Of a stretch of 64,000 nt of DNA, positions 19,437 to 29,504 are shown in pieces. Origin of the DNA: Streptococcus ruminicola (GTDB lineage Bacteria > Bacillota > Bacilli > Lactobacillales > Streptococcaceae); contig NZ_CP046919.1 of NCBI RefSeq assembly GCF_011387195.1, forward strand, positions 1,798,001 to 1,862,000. Direction: 5' to 3'. A model generated the notes under the pieces. It was not told the DNA's origin and did not search any database. It saw only the letters and a list, made by a program, of their open reading frames with translations. The position numbers and the translations under genes were made by a program. The stretch's first letter is position 1. Every line of letters begins with the position of its first letter.

Positions 19437-20195
19437 CTAACCAAATTTACCAGTGATATAATCTTCGGTTTCTTTGCATTTAGGATTCATGAACATTTCA
19501 TGAGTTTTTCCGTATTCAATAAGTTTACCATCTAGGAAGAATCCTGTACGGTCTGAAATACGTGAAGCTTGTTGCATTGAACGTGTTACAAGAAGCATTG
19601 TGTATTTATCTTTCAAACCATAAAGAGTATCTTCGACCTTACCAGCTGAGATTGGATCAAGAGCCGATGTTGGTTCATCAAGCAAAATGATTTTTGGACT
19701 TGTCGCTAAAACACGCGCGACACAAACACGTTGCTGCTGACCACCAGACAAGCCAAGGGCTGAATCATGCAAACGGTCTTTTACTTCATCCCAGATTGAA
19801 GCTCCAATCAAAGAACTTTCAACTGCTTCATCTAAAACTTGCTTATCTTTAATTCCTTTTAGACGTAGGCCATAAACAACATTTTCATAGATCGACATTG
19901 GAAATGGATTCGGTTGTTGGAAAACCATTCCAATTTCTTTACGAAGTTCAACCGTATCTGTTCGTGGACTATAAATGTTATGTCCATTATAAACGATTGA
20001 GCCTGTTAAAGTCACCTCTGGATTCAAATCTCCCATTCGGTTAATTGAACGTAGAAGAGTTGATTTTCCTGAACCAGATGGACCAATAAGTGCTGTGATT
20101 TCATTAGGATAGAAATCCATAGAGACATTATTGAGCGCTTTTTTCTTATTATAGTAAACAGATAAGTCTCTTACTTTTAAAATAGGTTCTGTCAT
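19437..20195 (-). CDS. pstB: Phosphate ABC transporter ATPase PstB (second copy)
   Basis: A 252-residue ATPase of the high-affinity phosphate importer. Walker [10 protein letters not shown] is near residue 36, Q-loop [15 protein letters not shown], signature LSGGQQQR near 150 and Walker [14 protein letters not shown]. The H-loop position reads [12 protein letters not shown]: Arg stands where most PstB proteins, including the neighbouring copy, have the catalytic His ([10 protein letters not shown]). The substitution could lower ATPase activity. A tandem pair of PstB ATPases is normal in streptococci. Confidence 0.93.
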   Translation of the reverse strand: MTEPILKVRDLSVYYNKKKALNNVSMDFYPNEITALIGPSGSGKSTLLRSINRMGDLNPEVTLTGSIVYNGHNIYSPRTDTVELRKEIGMVFQQPNPFPMSIYENVVYGLRLKGIKDKQVLDEAVESSLIGASIWDEVKDRLHDSALGLSGGQQQRVCVARVLATSPKIILLDEPTSALDPISAGKVEDTLYGLKDKYTMLLVTRSMQQASRISDRTGFFLDGKLIEYGKTHEMFMNPKCKETEDYITGKFG

Positions 20196-20206
20196 GTCTT
20201 GCCTTT

Positions 20207-21010
20207 CTAACCAAAGTGTCCTGACACATAATCGCTAGTTGATTGCAATTTGGCATTTTGGAAAATATTATTGGTTTTATCGTATTCGATTAAATCCCCC
20301 AAATAGAAGAAGGCTGTATAATCACTAGCACGTGCAGCTTGTTGCATGTTATGAGTAACAATGATGATTGTGTAGTCTTTTTTCAAGTCAAACATCGTAT
20401 CTTCCAGTTGCATTGTCGCAACTGGGTCAAGGGCTGATGCAGGTTCGTCCATTAAAAGAATATCTGGTTTCACTGCAATAGCACGAGCAATACACAAACG
20501 TTGTTGCTGACCACCTGAAAGTGTAAAGGCTGATTTGTGCAAATCATCTTTTACTTGATCCCAGAGAGCAGCTTGTTTTAGAGAAGTTTCTACAATTTCA
20601 TCTAAAAATTGTTTATCTTTGATACCTGCACGTTCGTAGGCAAATGTAATATTTTTATAAATTGATTTAGCAAATGGATTTGGTCGTTGGAAAACCATTC
20701 CGATGTGCTTACGCATTTCGTAAACGTTAATGTTTTTGGCATTAACATCAATACCTTCGTACAAAATTTGTCCAGTGACTTTCGCAATGTCAATGGTATC
20801 GTTCATACGATTTAGGCTACGAAGAAAAGTTGATTTACCACATCCTGAAGGTCCGATAAGAGCAGTGATTTTATTTTTTTCAAACTGCATATCAATTCCC
20901 TTGATAGCTTCTTTTTGACCATAGTAAACATGAAGATCTTTTGTAGCTAGGGCTAATTTTTCTTCAGGAAAAGTAATAATATGTCTTTCATTCCAGTTAT
21001 ACTTTGTCAT
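20207..21010 (-). CDS. pstB: Phosphate ABC transporter ATPase PstB (first copy)
   Basis: A 267-residue ATPase with Walker [10 protein letters not shown] near residue 52, signature LSGGQQQR near 165, Walker [14 protein letters not shown] and an intact H-loop His in [12 protein letters not shown]. It lies 10 nt after pstA and 11 nt before the second pstB. It has a longer N-terminus than the second copy. With an intact H-loop it is the more canonical of the pair. Confidence 0.94.
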   Translation of the reverse strand: MTKYNWNERHIITFPEEKLALATKDLHVYYGQKEAIKGIDMQFEKNKITALIGPSGCGKSTFLRSLNRMNDTIDIAKVTGQILYEGIDVNAKNINVYEMRKHIGMVFQRPNPFAKSIYKNITFAYERAGIKDKQFLDEIVETSLKQAALWDQVKDDLHKSAFTLSGGQQQRLCIARAIAVKPDILLMDEPASALDPVATMQLEDTMFDLKKDYTIIIVTHNMQQAARASDYTAFFYLGDLIEYDKTNNIFQNAKLQSTSDYVSGHFG

Positions 21011-21020
21011 CTCTTCTCCT

Positions 21021-21908
21021 TTATTTTGCTGACGTTAATTTGGCGTGAAGTTTTTTACCGATATAACGTGCTGAGAGGTTGAAAATTAAGATGAAAATCA
21101 AGAGAACTGCAGCACTTCCTTGCGATACTTGAGTCGCATCAGGAATCGTTCCTTCACTATTAACTTTCCAAATGTGAACAGCCAAAGTTTCGGCTTGACG
21201 GAAAATTGAAATCGGACTTGTAATACTTAGCGGATTCCAGTTTGACCAATCGAGAGCTGGTGCTGATTGACCAGCTGTGTAGATAAGCGCTGCTGCTTCA
21301 CCGAAAATACGACCTGAAGCAAGAACGATACCAGTCACAATACTTGGAAGGGCTTCTGGAATGACCACATGAACTACTGTTTCCCAACGTGACAAACCAA
21401 GCGCAAGACCTGCTTCACGTTGTGTGTGGTGAACATTACGAAGACCATCTTCAACATTACGTGTCATTTGAGGAAGGTTGAAAACAGTAAGTGCAAGGGC
21501 ACCTGAGATAATTGAGAATCCATATTGGAATTGAACAACGAAAATCAGATAACCAAACAAACCGACAACAACAGATGGTAAAGATGAAAGAATTTCAATA
21601 CATGTTCTGATGAAATTAGTAAAGCGGCCTTTTTTCGCGTATTCAGACAAATAAATTCCTGCTCCCATTGATAAAGGGATAGAAATAACCAATGTGATTA
21701 CCAAAAGAAAGAGGGAGTTATACAATTGAATCCCAATACCACCACCTGCTTCATACGATGATGATTTACCAGTCAAGAATGACCAGTTAACATGAGGTAA
21801 TCCATTTACCAAGATATATAGTAGTAATGATGCCAAAATCGCAACAATAATTCCAGCAATTGTATAGAGAATTCCTGTTGCTAACTTATCAAATTTCTTA
21901 GCGTGCAT
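21021..21908 (-). CDS. pstA: Phosphate ABC transporter permease PstA
   Basis: A 295-residue inner-membrane permease with about six membrane segments and the ABC EAA-loop region [23 protein letters not shown] near 175-198. The ATG at 21908 ([12 protein letters not shown]) overlaps the pstC end by 11 nt and is preferred to an in-frame start 12 codons earlier inside pstC. It pairs with PstC to form the phosphate channel. Confidence 0.93.
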   Translation of the reverse strand: MHAKKFDKLATGILYTIAGIIVAILASLLLYILVNGLPHVNWSFLTGKSSSYEAGGGIGIQLYNSLFLLVITLVISIPLSMGAGIYLSEYAKKGRFTNFIRTCIEILSSLPSVVVGLFGYLIFVVQFQYGFSIISGALALTVFNLPQMTRNVEDGLRNVHHTQREAGLALGLSRWETVVHVVIPEALPSIVTGIVLASGRIFGEAAALIYTAGQSAPALDWSNWNPLSITSPISIFRQAETLAVHIWKVNSEGTIPDATQVSQGSAAVLLIFILIFNLSARYIGKKLHAKLTSAK

Positions 21909-22815
21909 AGTTTCTCTTTCTTTCTCTTGTAATAAATTTAACAAGCATGTTGAATCCTAAACTCATAATGAGTAGAACCAACGCTAGTGACCAAAGAACA
22001 TTATTTTGAACAGTTCCCATAACGGTATTACCGATTCCCATTGTAAGAACGGATGTTAGGGTTGCTGCTGGAGTTGTTAGAGAGGTTGGAACAACGGCTG
22101 AGTTACCAACAACCATTTGGATAGCTAAGGCTTCACCAAAGGCACGTGCCATACCAAAAATAACAGCGGTAAAAATACCAGGTCTAGCAGCATTTAAAAT
22201 AACGCGCCAGATTGTTTGCCAACGAGTGGCTCCCATCGCTAAACTAGCTTCTTTATAATGTCTTGGCACTGCTTTTAAACTATCGATTGTCATGAAGGTT
22301 ACCGTTGGTAAAATCATAACAAACAAAACGCAGACACCAGATAAGATACCGAACCCAGTTCCACCAAAGATAGAACGTGTAAATGGAACGATAACTTGCA
22401 AACCAATGAATCCATAAACAACAGATGGAATACCTGTTAATAATTCAATAGCTGGTTGAAGAATTTTGGCTCCATATTTTGGAGAAATTTCTGTCATAAA
22501 GACTGCCGCACCAATAGCAATCGGAGTTGCTACCAAGGCAGACAAAATAGTTACAATAAATGATCCCAAAATCATCGGAAGAGCTCCGAATGATCCTGAA
22601 CTTGGATCCCATTTACTTCCAAAGAGGAATGTGATCGGATTAACACCATCGACGAAGAAAGTTGATAATCCTTTTTGGGCAACGAAGATTAAAATCATTG
22701 CCACGATGAAAACAATCAGTACTAAACAAAAGAATGTGATGCCTTTTCCGAACTTCTCAAGGCGAGAATTTTTTGAAGGCGTTGTTAACTGTTTCTCAAG
22801 ATCTTGATTTCTCAT
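21898..22815 (-). CDS. pstC: Phosphate ABC transporter permease PstC
   Basis: A 305-residue permease with six to seven membrane segments. The first is near residues 28-50, after a polar N-terminus. The EAA-loop region is KEASLAMGATRWQTIWRVILNAARPG near 187-212. It is 9 nt after pstS and is translationally coupled to pstA. It is the PstA partner in high-affinity phosphate import. Confidence 0.93.
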   Translation of the reverse strand: MRNQDLEKQLTTPSKNSRLEKFGKGITFFCLVLIVFIVAMILIFVAQKGLSTFFVDGVNPITFLFGSKWDPSSGSFGALPMILGSFIVTILSALVATPIAIGAAVFMTEISPKYGAKILQPAIELLTGIPSVVYGFIGLQVIVPFTRSIFGGTGFGILSGVCVLFVMILPTVTFMTIDSLKAVPRHYKEASLAMGATRWQTIWRVILNAARPGIFTAVIFGMARAFGEALAIQMVVGNSAVVPTSLTTPAATLTSVLTMGIGNTVMGTVQNNVLWSLALVLLIMSLGFNMLVKFITRERKRNYAR

Positions 22816-22824
22816 AGTATCTCC

Positions 22825-23691
22825 TTATTTTGCTGTAACAGTGCCATCAGCTGATTTGGTAACTTTCATTTCGTTAACTGAAATGTAACCCATATGTTCA
22901 ACGACACCTTTTTGAATCTCATCACTCATAACGAAATCCAAAAATTCTTTAGTCAAACCAGTTGGTTTACCTTTAGTGTACATATGTTCATATGACCAAA
23001 GTGGCCAATTATTTTTGGTTACATTTTCAACTGTTGGTTTATAACCGTTTAGACGAATTGTCTTAACAGAACTATCAACGTAAGCAAAAGCAAGATAAGA
23101 AATAGCTCCTGGAGTTTGCGATACGATTGACTTAACCATACCGTTTGAGTCTTGTTCTTGACTTTGAATAGCTGAATCACCTTTCATGATGATGCTATCA
23201 AATGTCGCACGCGACCCAGAACTTGCTGCACGGTTAATAATAGAAATAGCTAAGTCTGGTCCACCAACTTCTTTCCAGTTTGTAATTTTACCAGTGAAGA
23301 TTTGGTGTAATTGCTCAGTGGTTAAATTGTTAACAGCGACTTTTTTGTTAACAATAACCGCAAGACCTGCTACTGCTACTTGGTGATCCACCAACTTATC
23401 AGCATTGATACCTTCTTTTTCTTCTGCGAAAAGATCGCTATTACCTATTTGAACAGCCCCTGACTGAACTTGTGAAAGACCTGTACCAGATCCACCACCT
23501 TGAACATTGACTGTCTTACCAATATTCGTCGATCCGAACTCATCAGCGGCAGCTTCAACAAGTGGTTGCAAAGCTGTCGATCCTACGCTGGTAATCGACT
23601 GCCCCTTGTCAATCCAGCTTGAACAACCAGATAAGACAAAGGCTACTGAGGTAGCTAGCAATAAAAAGCTAAGAATTTTCATTTTTTTCAT
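22825..23691 (-). CDS. pstS: Phosphate-binding lipoprotein PstS
   Basis: A 288-residue lipoprotein that captures phosphate outside the cell. The signal peptide ends at lipobox LSGC, with Cys at residue 23. Phosphate-contact motifs are visible: [12 protein letters not shown] near 36, [14 protein letters not shown] near 67 and [12 protein letters not shown] near 155. It is first in the pst operon, behind its own promoter. Expression under phosphate limitation is expected from family knowledge. Confidence 0.95.
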   Translation of the reverse strand: MKKMKILSFLLLATSVAFVLSGCSSWIDKGQSITSVGSTALQPLVEAAADEFGSTNIGKTVNVQGGGSGTGLSQVQSGAVQIGNSDLFAEEKEGINADKLVDHQVAVAGLAVIVNKKVAVNNLTTEQLHQIFTGKITNWKEVGGPDLAISIINRAASSGSRATFDSIIMKGDSAIQSQEQDSNGMVKSIVSQTPGAISYLAFAYVDSSVKTIRLNGYKPTVENVTKNNWPLWSYEHMYTKGKPTGLTKEFLDFVMSDEIQKGVVEHMGYISVNEMKVTKSADGTVTAK

Positions 23692-23737
23692 TTGCGATTC
23701 CTACTTCTTTTTGAAAATAAAAAGTAATTGACATGAA

Positions 23738-23790
23738 GTGTTACAAACACCTCACATGCAAATAGTAACATATCACTGAAAGCTTGAAAA
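23738..23790 (-). promoter_or_regulatory. Promoter region of pstS with an inverted repeat
   Basis: TTTTCA (23785-23790) and TACTAT (23762-23767) are 17 nt apart. Downstream of the -10 lies GTGTTTGTAACAC (23738-23750), an inverted repeat GTGTT/AACAC, possibly a regulator site. No canonical Pho box could be assigned. Confidence 0.4.
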
Positions 23791-23834
23791 GTGGTTTTCA
23801 GGCCATCACATTCAAAAATTGTACCTATAACAGT

Positions 23835-25145
23835 TTAAGGATTAAAGCGAAGTCCTTTTGGAAAGTAATTTTTCAGAATATTCCCAGTAACTTTTGCAAA
23901 ACCTATGCCGTTGCCGTTTACAGAAACTAAATACCAACCATTTTTTAATGGATTTTCTAAGTTTATGACATTTCCTGTAACATAAACCTTGAACTGTTCT
24001 ATATCAATTTCTACAAACTGTTCTACGTCATTTGGTGAAAGGGCTAAGCCCAATGCAAAAGATGGTTCGAAACGATTTTTCTTAAATGTTCCTAGATGAA
24101 GTCCATTGCGAGCAATTTTTAATTTACCTAAATCAGGCAATCCTTCTGGCAACAAATAAAGGTTATCGCCAAAGGTTTGTAGGAGCCCATTTAGCTCAAT
24201 TTTTAGATGTTTTTTGGCGAAATCTTGCCAAAGATTAAGCTGATCTTTTGTTAGATTAGATTTTATAGGTTTGACTTTACGGTGAGCTGGTTCCCTCGTA
24301 TCATGTAGCTTAGCAACAAATTGTCCTTCACCTTTAAAACGGTGTGGATACATACGAGCAACTTCAGTCATGTCAATTCCTTCAGCCATTCCATTGATTT
24401 TTTCAATAGGAAGAAGCTCAAGATAATCGTATTTTGACAATAGCCAGTTAACAACGCCTTCATTTTCCTCTGGGGACCATGTACATGTTGAGTAAACAAG
24501 TGTGCCTCCAGGCGCTAGCATTTTCATTGCTTCTTCTAAGATTTCCTTTTGGAGACTGGCACATTCAGCTGGATATCCTTCATGCCAATATTGTGTCGCT
24601 GAAGGGTCTTTTCGGAACATTCCTTCTCCAGAACAAGGACCATCAAAGACAATCAAGTCAAAGTACTCTTTGAAAACTTTGGCTAATCTGTCTGAGCTTT
24701 CATTGGTTACGACAACATTTTTAGCACCAAAACGTTCCACATTCTCAACCAGAATTTTACTGCGTTTGTTGGAAATTTCATTGCTTACTAAAACACCAGT
24801 ATTATTCATATAGCTAAGAAGATGGGTGGATTTTCCACCTGGTGCTGCTGCTAAATCAAGCACGCGCATGTGCTCACCCGGTGCTGCAACTTGAGCAACC
24901 ATTTGAGCAGCAGGTTCTTGTGAATAGACCAGACCAGAAACATGTTCAGGTGACTTACCTGACACTTTTCCATAGTAGCCCCACGGGGTGTCAGGAATCG
25001 GTGATTCAAAAGTCTGCTGAGCATTTTTAAGAGGATTTACACGAAATCCAGAAACAGCTTCTTGATCAAAAGTTGCAAAGAAATCATCTGCTTCTTGTCC
25101 AAGAAGATTACGGTATTTTTCAATAAATTTATCAGGTAATTTCAT
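23835..25145 (-). CDS. RsmF-like 16S rRNA m5C methyltransferase
   Basis: A 436-residue NOL1/NOP2/Sun-family RNA cytosine-5 methyltransferase. SAM motif LAAAPGGKSTHLL is near residue 110, motif IV with the conserved Cys is DGPCSGEGMFRKDP near 170, and the catalytic Cys is in VYSTCTWSPEENE near 220. The C-terminal 140 residues form the extra RsmF/YebU-type RNA-binding region. The Shine-Dalgarno is weak. It is separated from pst by a promoter-bearing gap of 143 bp. The precise cytosine target is not shown. Confidence 0.9.
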   Translation of the reverse strand: MKLPDKFIEKYRNLLGQEADDFFATFDQEAVSGFRVNPLKNAQQTFESPIPDTPWGYYGKVSGKSPEHVSGLVYSQEPAAQMVAQVAAPGEHMRVLDLAAAPGGKSTHLLSYMNNTGVLVSNEISNKRSKILVENVERFGAKNVVVTNESSDRLAKVFKEYFDLIVFDGPCSGEGMFRKDPSATQYWHEGYPAECASLQKEILEEAMKMLAPGGTLVYSTCTWSPEENEGVVNWLLSKYDYLELLPIEKINGMAEGIDMTEVARMYPHRFKGEGQFVAKLHDTREPAHRKVKPIKSNLTKDQLNLWQDFAKKHLKIELNGLLQTFGDNLYLLPEGLPDLGKLKIARNGLHLGTFKKNRFEPSFALGLALSPNDVEQFVEIDIEQFKVYVTGNVINLENPLKNGWYLVSVNGNGIGFAKVTGNILKNYFPKGLRFNP

Positions 25146-25224
25146 ACTTATATGATAACAATTTCACATGTTAATTACAACTTTAAGACAAGCATATGAC
25201 TGATTTAATAAGCAATTTAACCAA

Positions 25225-25254
25225 TAAAAAGCAGTTCTTATCCGAACTGCTTTG
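25225..25254 (-). terminator. Terminator of gor
   Basis: AAAGCAGTTC/GAACTGCTTT stem with a 6-nt loop and T5 on the minus strand. Confidence 0.85.
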
Positions 25255-25276
25255 TTTGTTTATAAAAATTTTAAAT

Positions 25277-26632
25277 CTATCTCATCGTCACAAATTCTTC
25301 GGCTCCTGTTGGATGAATGGCTACCGTATTATCAAAATCCTCTTTAGTAGCTCCCATTTTGATAGCAACTGAGAAGCCTTGAATCATTTCATCAACACCG
25401 TAGCCTATACCGTGCAAACCAATAATTTTCTCATCCTCACCTAGAGTAACCAATTTCATTTTACTTGGTTGGCGATGATTACCTAGAGCAGTATACATGG
25501 GCGTAAAAGTTGAGCGATAAACTTTAATCTTATCTGCACCAAATACTTCAGTAGCTTTTTCTTCCGAATAGCCAATAGAACCAATCGCTGGATGGCTAAA
25601 AATGACTGTGGCAACGTCTTTATAATCCATTTTTGCATTTGGTTTGTTGTTAAAAAGACGCTCTGATAATTGTCTTCCTGCCTTAACTGCTACTGGCGTT
25701 AATTCAAGTTTGCCATTAACATCTCCTAGAGCATAAATACCGTCAACAGTGGTGTTTTCATAGGCATCTGTTTTAATGAAACCTTCTTTGGTTAATTCTA
25801 CTCCTGTTTTTTCAAGTCCGAATCCACTCACATTTGCTTTACGGCCAATTGCCCAAATGATAGCGTCTACCGTGTAAGATTCGCCATTTTCTAAAATTAA
25901 CGTCAAAGAGTCATCGGCATTTTTTTTAACTTCTTTTGGAATTGAGTGCGTATGTAATTGTGGACCACTTTCGGCCATGTATTTAACAAGGGTTTCAACA
26001 ATTTCTTTATCAAACGTACGAAGTGGTCGTTCATTACGAACAAAAAGGTCCGTCTTTGAACCGAGTGCATGTAAGACTCCGGCAAGTTCAACAGCAATGT
26101 AGCCAGCTCCAACAACAGCAACGCTATTTGGAAGACTATCTAAGGCAAAAAAGTCATCTGAAATCATGCCGTATTCAGCACCTGGAATATCAGGATAAAG
26201 AGCATGACCACCAGTCGCAATCAAAATATGCGGAGCTGTATAGTATTGACCAGCAACTTCAACCGTATGAGAATCAACAAAATTAGCATAGTCATAAACA
26301 CGCTCAACACCATTGTTATCAAATCCGCGTTCATAAGAGCCATGAATACGGTCAATATAAGCCTCTCGATTAGCTTTTAAAGTTTTGAAATCAAAGGTAG
26401 TATCAGCCGTGTGAAAGCCATATTCGCTAGCGTATGTCTGAATCGTCTCAGCGACCTGAGCCCCGTACCACATCACTTTTTTAGGAACACATCCTAAATT
26501 GACACAAGTACCACCAACTTCTTTCGCTTCAAAAAGAATCACCTTAGCACCATGCATAGCTGCTCGATTAGCTGAAGCAATCCCACCAGAACCACCACCA
26601 ATAACAATATAGTCATATTGCTTAACGTCCAT
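25277..26632 (-). CDS. gor: Glutathione-disulfide reductase
   Basis: A 451-residue FAD/NADPH disulfide reductase. FAD-binding GGGSGGIASANRA is at residue 12, the redox disulfide is in GGTCVNLGCVPKK near 42-47, NADPH-binding GAGYIAVELAG near 175, FAD-contact ALGDV near 300, and the C-terminal HPTGAEEF His acts as the acid-base residue. This pattern is glutathione reductase rather than dihydrolipoamide or mercuric reductase. Upstream on the same strand, 14 nt away, is a CPYC thioredoxin-like gene, so the two may form one redox unit. Confidence 0.94.
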   Translation of the reverse strand: MDVKQYDYIVIGGGSGGIASANRAAMHGAKVILFEAKEVGGTCVNLGCVPKKVMWYGAQVAETIQTYASEYGFHTADTTFDFKTLKANREAYIDRIHGSYERGFDNNGVERVYDYANFVDSHTVEVAGQYYTAPHILIATGGHALYPDIPGAEYGMISDDFFALDSLPNSVAVVGAGYIAVELAGVLHALGSKTDLFVRNERPLRTFDKEIVETLVKYMAESGPQLHTHSIPKEVKKNADDSLTLILENGESYTVDAIIWAIGRKANVSGFGLEKTGVELTKEGFIKTDAYENTTVDGIYALGDVNGKLELTPVAVKAGRQLSERLFNNKPNAKMDYKDVATVIFSHPAIGSIGYSEEKATEVFGADKIKVYRSTFTPMYTALGNHRQPSKMKLVTLGEDEKIIGLHGIGYGVDEMIQGFSVAIKMGATKEDFDNTVAIHPTGAEEFVTMR

Positions 26633-26645
26633 ATATTCTCCAAAT

Positions 26646-26978
26646 CTAATTCTTGATAAAATCTAAAATTGCTTCTTCTGACAACGACGAATCACACACC
26701 ACTTTAACATGACCAGCTTTGGCAACTAATAATCCTGGTACTGTTGGAACATCATATGCTGTTCTTAAGTCTTGAATATCAGAATCGGCTGCTTCACTAT
26801 TTACAAAGTAAACAGTAAGTTGATTATCTTTAGCAACTTGAGTTAACTTCGGTTCAAAGCGGCGACAATATGGACAACTAGGGCGACCAATAAAGAGAAT
26901 AAAACCTTCTGCTACTTCTAAACACTTTTTAGCTTCTTGTGCAGTAATTTCTGTAAAAAATGATGCAAATGATGTCAT
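26646..26978 (-). CDS. Thioredoxin-like thiol protein (CPYC)
   Basis: A 110-residue thioredoxin-fold protein with active site GRPSCPYCRRF near residue 33 and the cis-Pro region VPTVPGLLV near 78. No signal peptide, so it is cytoplasmic. A longer frame begins at 27083, but the ATG at 26978 is preceded by AGGAGG at 7 nt. Related proteins in streptococci are named bacteriocin transport accessory protein. The CPYC pair is glutaredoxin-like, which fits the following gor. Function beyond thiol exchange is not shown. Confidence 0.8.
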   Translation of the reverse strand: MTSFASFFTEITAQEAKKCLEVAEGFILFIGRPSCPYCRRFEPKLTQVAKDNQLTVYFVNSEAADSDIQDLRTAYDVPTVPGLLVAKAGHVKVVCDSSLSEEAILDFIKN

Positions 26979-27024
26979 CTGAATACCTCCTGTAGAAAAC
27001 TTAATAATCGATGTAATTGATAAA

Positions 27025-27351
27025 TTAATGGCGAATAAAAGCACTGTCATCAACGTCACTATTATCTGAAATATAACGTTCAACTGTCATATGCAAATCA
27101 TATTTATCGCGCAATTTCGCTAAAGTAGTCATCATTGGTGAAGCATGGTGAATATCAAGGGCTTCTTGATTTTCCCAACTATCAATCAATAAAACTGTCT
27201 CAGTTTCTTTAGCCGGAAAGAAATAGTCATAGCGTAAATTACCTTTTTCAGCACGAATAGCATCTGCTATACCAGATTTTTCCATTTCTTCTACAAATCG
27301 TCTAGCACTGCCGTTTGCACCTTTATAATACAAATTAACTGTAATTGCCAT
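27025..27351 (-). CDS. ABM-domain (YgiN-like) putative monooxygenase
   Basis: A 108-residue single-domain protein of the antibiotic-biosynthesis monooxygenase fold. It has the family order: short beta strand with NLYYKG, helix RRFVEEMEKSG, strand RYDYFFP, VLLIDSWENQEALDIHHASP near 58-78, and a C-terminal strand. Relatives act on quinols or handle reactive small molecules, but most streptococcal members are uncharacterised. AAGGTG lies before the ATG. It is 46 nt upstream of the thioredoxin-like gene, so co-transcription is likely. Confidence 0.75.
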   Translation of the reverse strand: MAITVNLYYKGANGSARRFVEEMEKSGIADAIRAEKGNLRYDYFFPAKETETVLLIDSWENQEALDIHHASPMMTTLAKLRDKYDLHMTVERYISDNSDVDDSAFIRH

Positions 27352-27420
27352 AAGATCACCTTTTTCTTTTTTTGTCCATTTTAATAAATTTTGAAAACTG
27401 TTTCAAATAATTTGCACACA

Positions 27421-27457
27421 AAAAAAGACTGAGGTATTTTATCTCAATCTCTTTTTT
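27421..27457 (-). terminator. Terminator of the ZIP transporter gene
   Basis: AAAAAAGACTGAG with CTCAATCTCTTTTTT (one G-T pair and a bulge), 9-nt loop, T7 on the minus strand. Confidence 0.75.
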
Positions 27458-27470
27458 AAATATGAAGTTA

Positions 27471-28295
27471 TTAGCCCAGCGCTACATCCATTACCATCAT
27501 GATAACAAAACCAACCATTAATCCAAGAGTGGCCACGTCAGTATTTCCATTTGTCTGTGATTCAGGAATCAATTCTTCTACAACTACAAACATCATAGCA
27601 CCAGCTGCATAAGCTAGGGCATACGGTATGATTTGTAGCATAATAATCACTAGAGCTGCTCCTAAAACAGCCCCAATTGGTTCAACAATGGCTGACATTG
27701 CGCCAAGAAAGAAAGCTCGAAAACGAGAACTCCCATCAGCTCGAATCGGAATTGACAAAGCAGCCCCTTCAGGAATATTTTGTAAACCAATCCCAATAGC
27801 AAGTCCTAGTGCACCAATAAGCGCAGCACTAGTCATATTACCAGAAGCAAGCGCCCCAAAAGTCACTCCAACCGCTAAACCTTCTGGGAAATTATGAATG
27901 GTAATAGCCAAAAATAGCAAAGCTGTTTTTGAGAGTTTTTTCTTTGGTTGAATCCCTTCTGCTTCAGAAACATCTAACCCTAAGTGCAAGTGAGGAACAA
28001 GGGCGTCAATCAATCGGAGACTAAAGCCACCGAGTAAAAATCCAACTGCTGCGGGTACCCAAGCAAAATTACCATAATCAGCCTTAGCATAAGAAAGTGC
28101 TGGGTCAAGCAAAGACCAAAAGGACGCTGCAATCATTACTCCGGCAGCAAATCCCATCATAATATCTAGCAATTTTCGGCTAACTTTAGTAAAGAAAAAA
28201 ACAACGGCAGATCCAAGAATGGTACATCCCCAAGTAAAAAGGCCTGCCAACAAGGCTAAAAAGACAACATTTTGTGTCATTAGCCAATTCATCAT
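27471..28295 (-). CDS. ZIP-family metal transporter
   Basis: A 274-residue membrane protein with about eight hydrophobic segments. Both metal-site helices are clear: HNFPEGLAVGV near residue 142 and NIPEGAALSIP near 182. A short His-containing loop (VPHLHLGLDVSE) precedes the first site. This is the ZupT/GufA subgroup, which imports zinc and sometimes Fe or Mn. The ATG at 28295 follows AAAGGAG by 8 nt; the frame opening upstream at an ATT is not used. Metal preference cannot be read. Confidence 0.87.
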   Translation of the reverse strand: MMNWLMTQNVVFLALLAGLFTWGCTILGSAVVFFFTKVSRKLLDIMMGFAAGVMIAASFWSLLDPALSYAKADYGNFAWVPAAVGFLLGGFSLRLIDALVPHLHLGLDVSEAEGIQPKKKLSKTALLFLAITIHNFPEGLAVGVTFGALASGNMTSAALIGALGLAIGIGLQNIPEGAALSIPIRADGSSRFRAFFLGAMSAIVEPIGAVLGAALVIIMLQIIPYALAYAAGAMMFVVVEELIPESQTNGNTDVATLGLMVGFVIMMVMDVALG

Positions 28296-28374
28296 AAACA
28301 AATCTCCTTTTATCAATATTATCCAATAAAAACGTTTTCTATAAATTCATTCTTATTTTACCATAGGTGTAAAA

Positions 28375-28402
28375 GAAAAACCTAGTAAAAATACTAGGTT
28401 TG
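28375..28402 (-). terminator. Terminator of the inositol-phosphatase-family gene
   Basis: AAACCTAGT/ACTAGGTTT stem overlapping the stop codon, followed on the minus strand by TTTTTCTTTT. Confidence 0.8.
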
Positions 28403-29158
28403 AGATAAATAAGTTTGTATCGTTGATAATTTTGCTTTCGGAACAAACATGACTTTTTGACGATGTGTGAAATCTGGTTCTTCACCATCAATAGTCAATA
28501 AGACATAACCAAGTTTTTCTCCCATCACCTTAGCGGCTGCATAGTCCCAAGGCTGAATGTAAGAAAAGTAAGCCAATAATTGTCCAGCCATAACTGCTGC
28601 CATACTAATTCCAGCACCACCATAAACACGAACCCCTAAAGTATGCTCAATCATATCATGGAGTCCATGGTAGTTATACGCAAACATATTAGCATTGCAG
28701 CCTACCAAGAATCGGTTCATTGGTCGATCTTGAAATGGTGGTAATTTTTGATCGTTCATATAAACATCAAATTGACCTCCACCACTATACAAGGTATCAT
28801 CCATCACATCATAAATCAAACCAAATTGACCGACTCCATTTTCATAATAAGCAATCATAACAGCAAAATGCGTACCTTGCGCCACAAAATTGACAGTACC
28901 ATCAATCGGGTCAAGTACCCAGACATTACCATCGGCAATATCGTGGTGTACACCATTTTCTTCCGCCAAGATATGGTCACTTGGATAAGCTTGCTTAATT
29001 TTGGTGATTAGTAATTCTTGAGTTGCTTTATCTAGATTCGTTACCAAATCATCAAAACGTGTCTTTTCTTCAATTTCAAGATCCTTGACCATATTAGACT
29101 TAATAAAGTCACCTGCGTCACGAATAATGTCTTTAGCAAATTGAAACTTATTTTCCAA
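28394..29158 (-). CDS. Inositol-monophosphatase-family phosphatase
   Basis: A 254-residue Mg/Li-type phosphatase. Metal motif 1 is ILAEENG near residue 62, the main motif [12 protein letters not shown] near 80 and the C-terminal motif [12 protein letters not shown] near 205. Family members act on inositol phosphate, 3'-phosphoadenosine phosphate (CysQ), fructose bisphosphate or NADP; the true substrate here is unknown. It overlaps the upstream UPF0223 gene by 11 nt, a pairing common in streptococci. Confidence 0.87.
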   Translation of the reverse strand: MENKFQFAKDIIRDAGDFIKSNMVKDLEIEEKTRFDDLVTNLDKATQELLITKIKQAYPSDHILAEENGVHHDIADGNVWVLDPIDGTVNFVAQGTHFAVMIAYYENGVGQFGLIYDVMDDTLYSGGGQFDVYMNDQKLPPFQDRPMNRFLVGCNANMFAYNYHGLHDMIEHTLGVRVYGGAGISMAAVMAGQLLAYFSYIQPWDYAAAKVMGEKLGYVLLTIDGEEPDFTHRQKVMFVPKAKLSTIQTYLSQT

Positions 29159-29423
29159 GGGAAATGTATCCTTTCTCCTTTGCTTTAGCAGCTTTTACGG
29201 CTTGATAAGTTGAATAGCCACTGCTTTGTTGAAATTCGCGATCAATTTGTTTTTCCTGTGCTTTACTTTTCACAATTGTCTTAAAGGTTGCGTAGCTGTC
29301 TAATAAATCGCTAACAGCAACTTTCTTTTCATATGCGGCCTCAACCTGATTCAAAAAATGAAGCACTGATGCTATCTCTTCAGTGCTCCAAGACAAATCA
29401 AGTGGATAGCTGTAATTTTTCAT
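29148..29423 (-). CDS. UPF0223 family protein
   Basis: A 91-residue protein of the UPF0223 (YktA) family. It starts [15 protein letters not shown] and ends in a charged helical region with [11 protein letters not shown]. Highly charged, no membrane segment; function unknown. It is translationally coupled (11-nt overlap) to the inositol-phosphatase-like gene. The Shine-Dalgarno is weak. Confidence 0.85.
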   Translation of the reverse strand: MKNYSYPLDLSWSTEEIASVLHFLNQVEAAYEKKVAVSDLLDSYATFKTIVKSKAQEKQIDREFQQSSGYSTYQAVKAAKAKEKGYISLGK

Positions 29424-29445
29424 ACAAAGATGCCCAAACTCTTAA

Positions 29446-29489
29446 GAAAACGAATCGTTTTCCATAGCTCAACAGACATCAACCTGTTG
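29446..29489. repeat. Two small palindromes between spx and the UPF0223 gene
   Basis: GAAAACG/CGTTTTC with AAT between (29446-29462) and TCAACAG/CTGTTGA with an 8-nt loop (29468-29489). No T run follows either on the minus strand, so these look like processing or weak attenuation structures rather than full terminators. Confidence 0.4.
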
Positions 29490-29504
29490 AAGAGTTATTC
29501 CTTT

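Noticed and set aside
22466..22807. 113-codon open frame on the plus strand opposite pstC
   Set aside because: Lies wholly antisense to a clear permease, has unnatural composition and no ribosome-binding site.
23699..23834. Canonical Pho box at pstS
   Set aside because: No repeated TTAACA/TGTCAT-like direct repeats with correct period; only a GTGTT/AACAC inverted repeat is seen.
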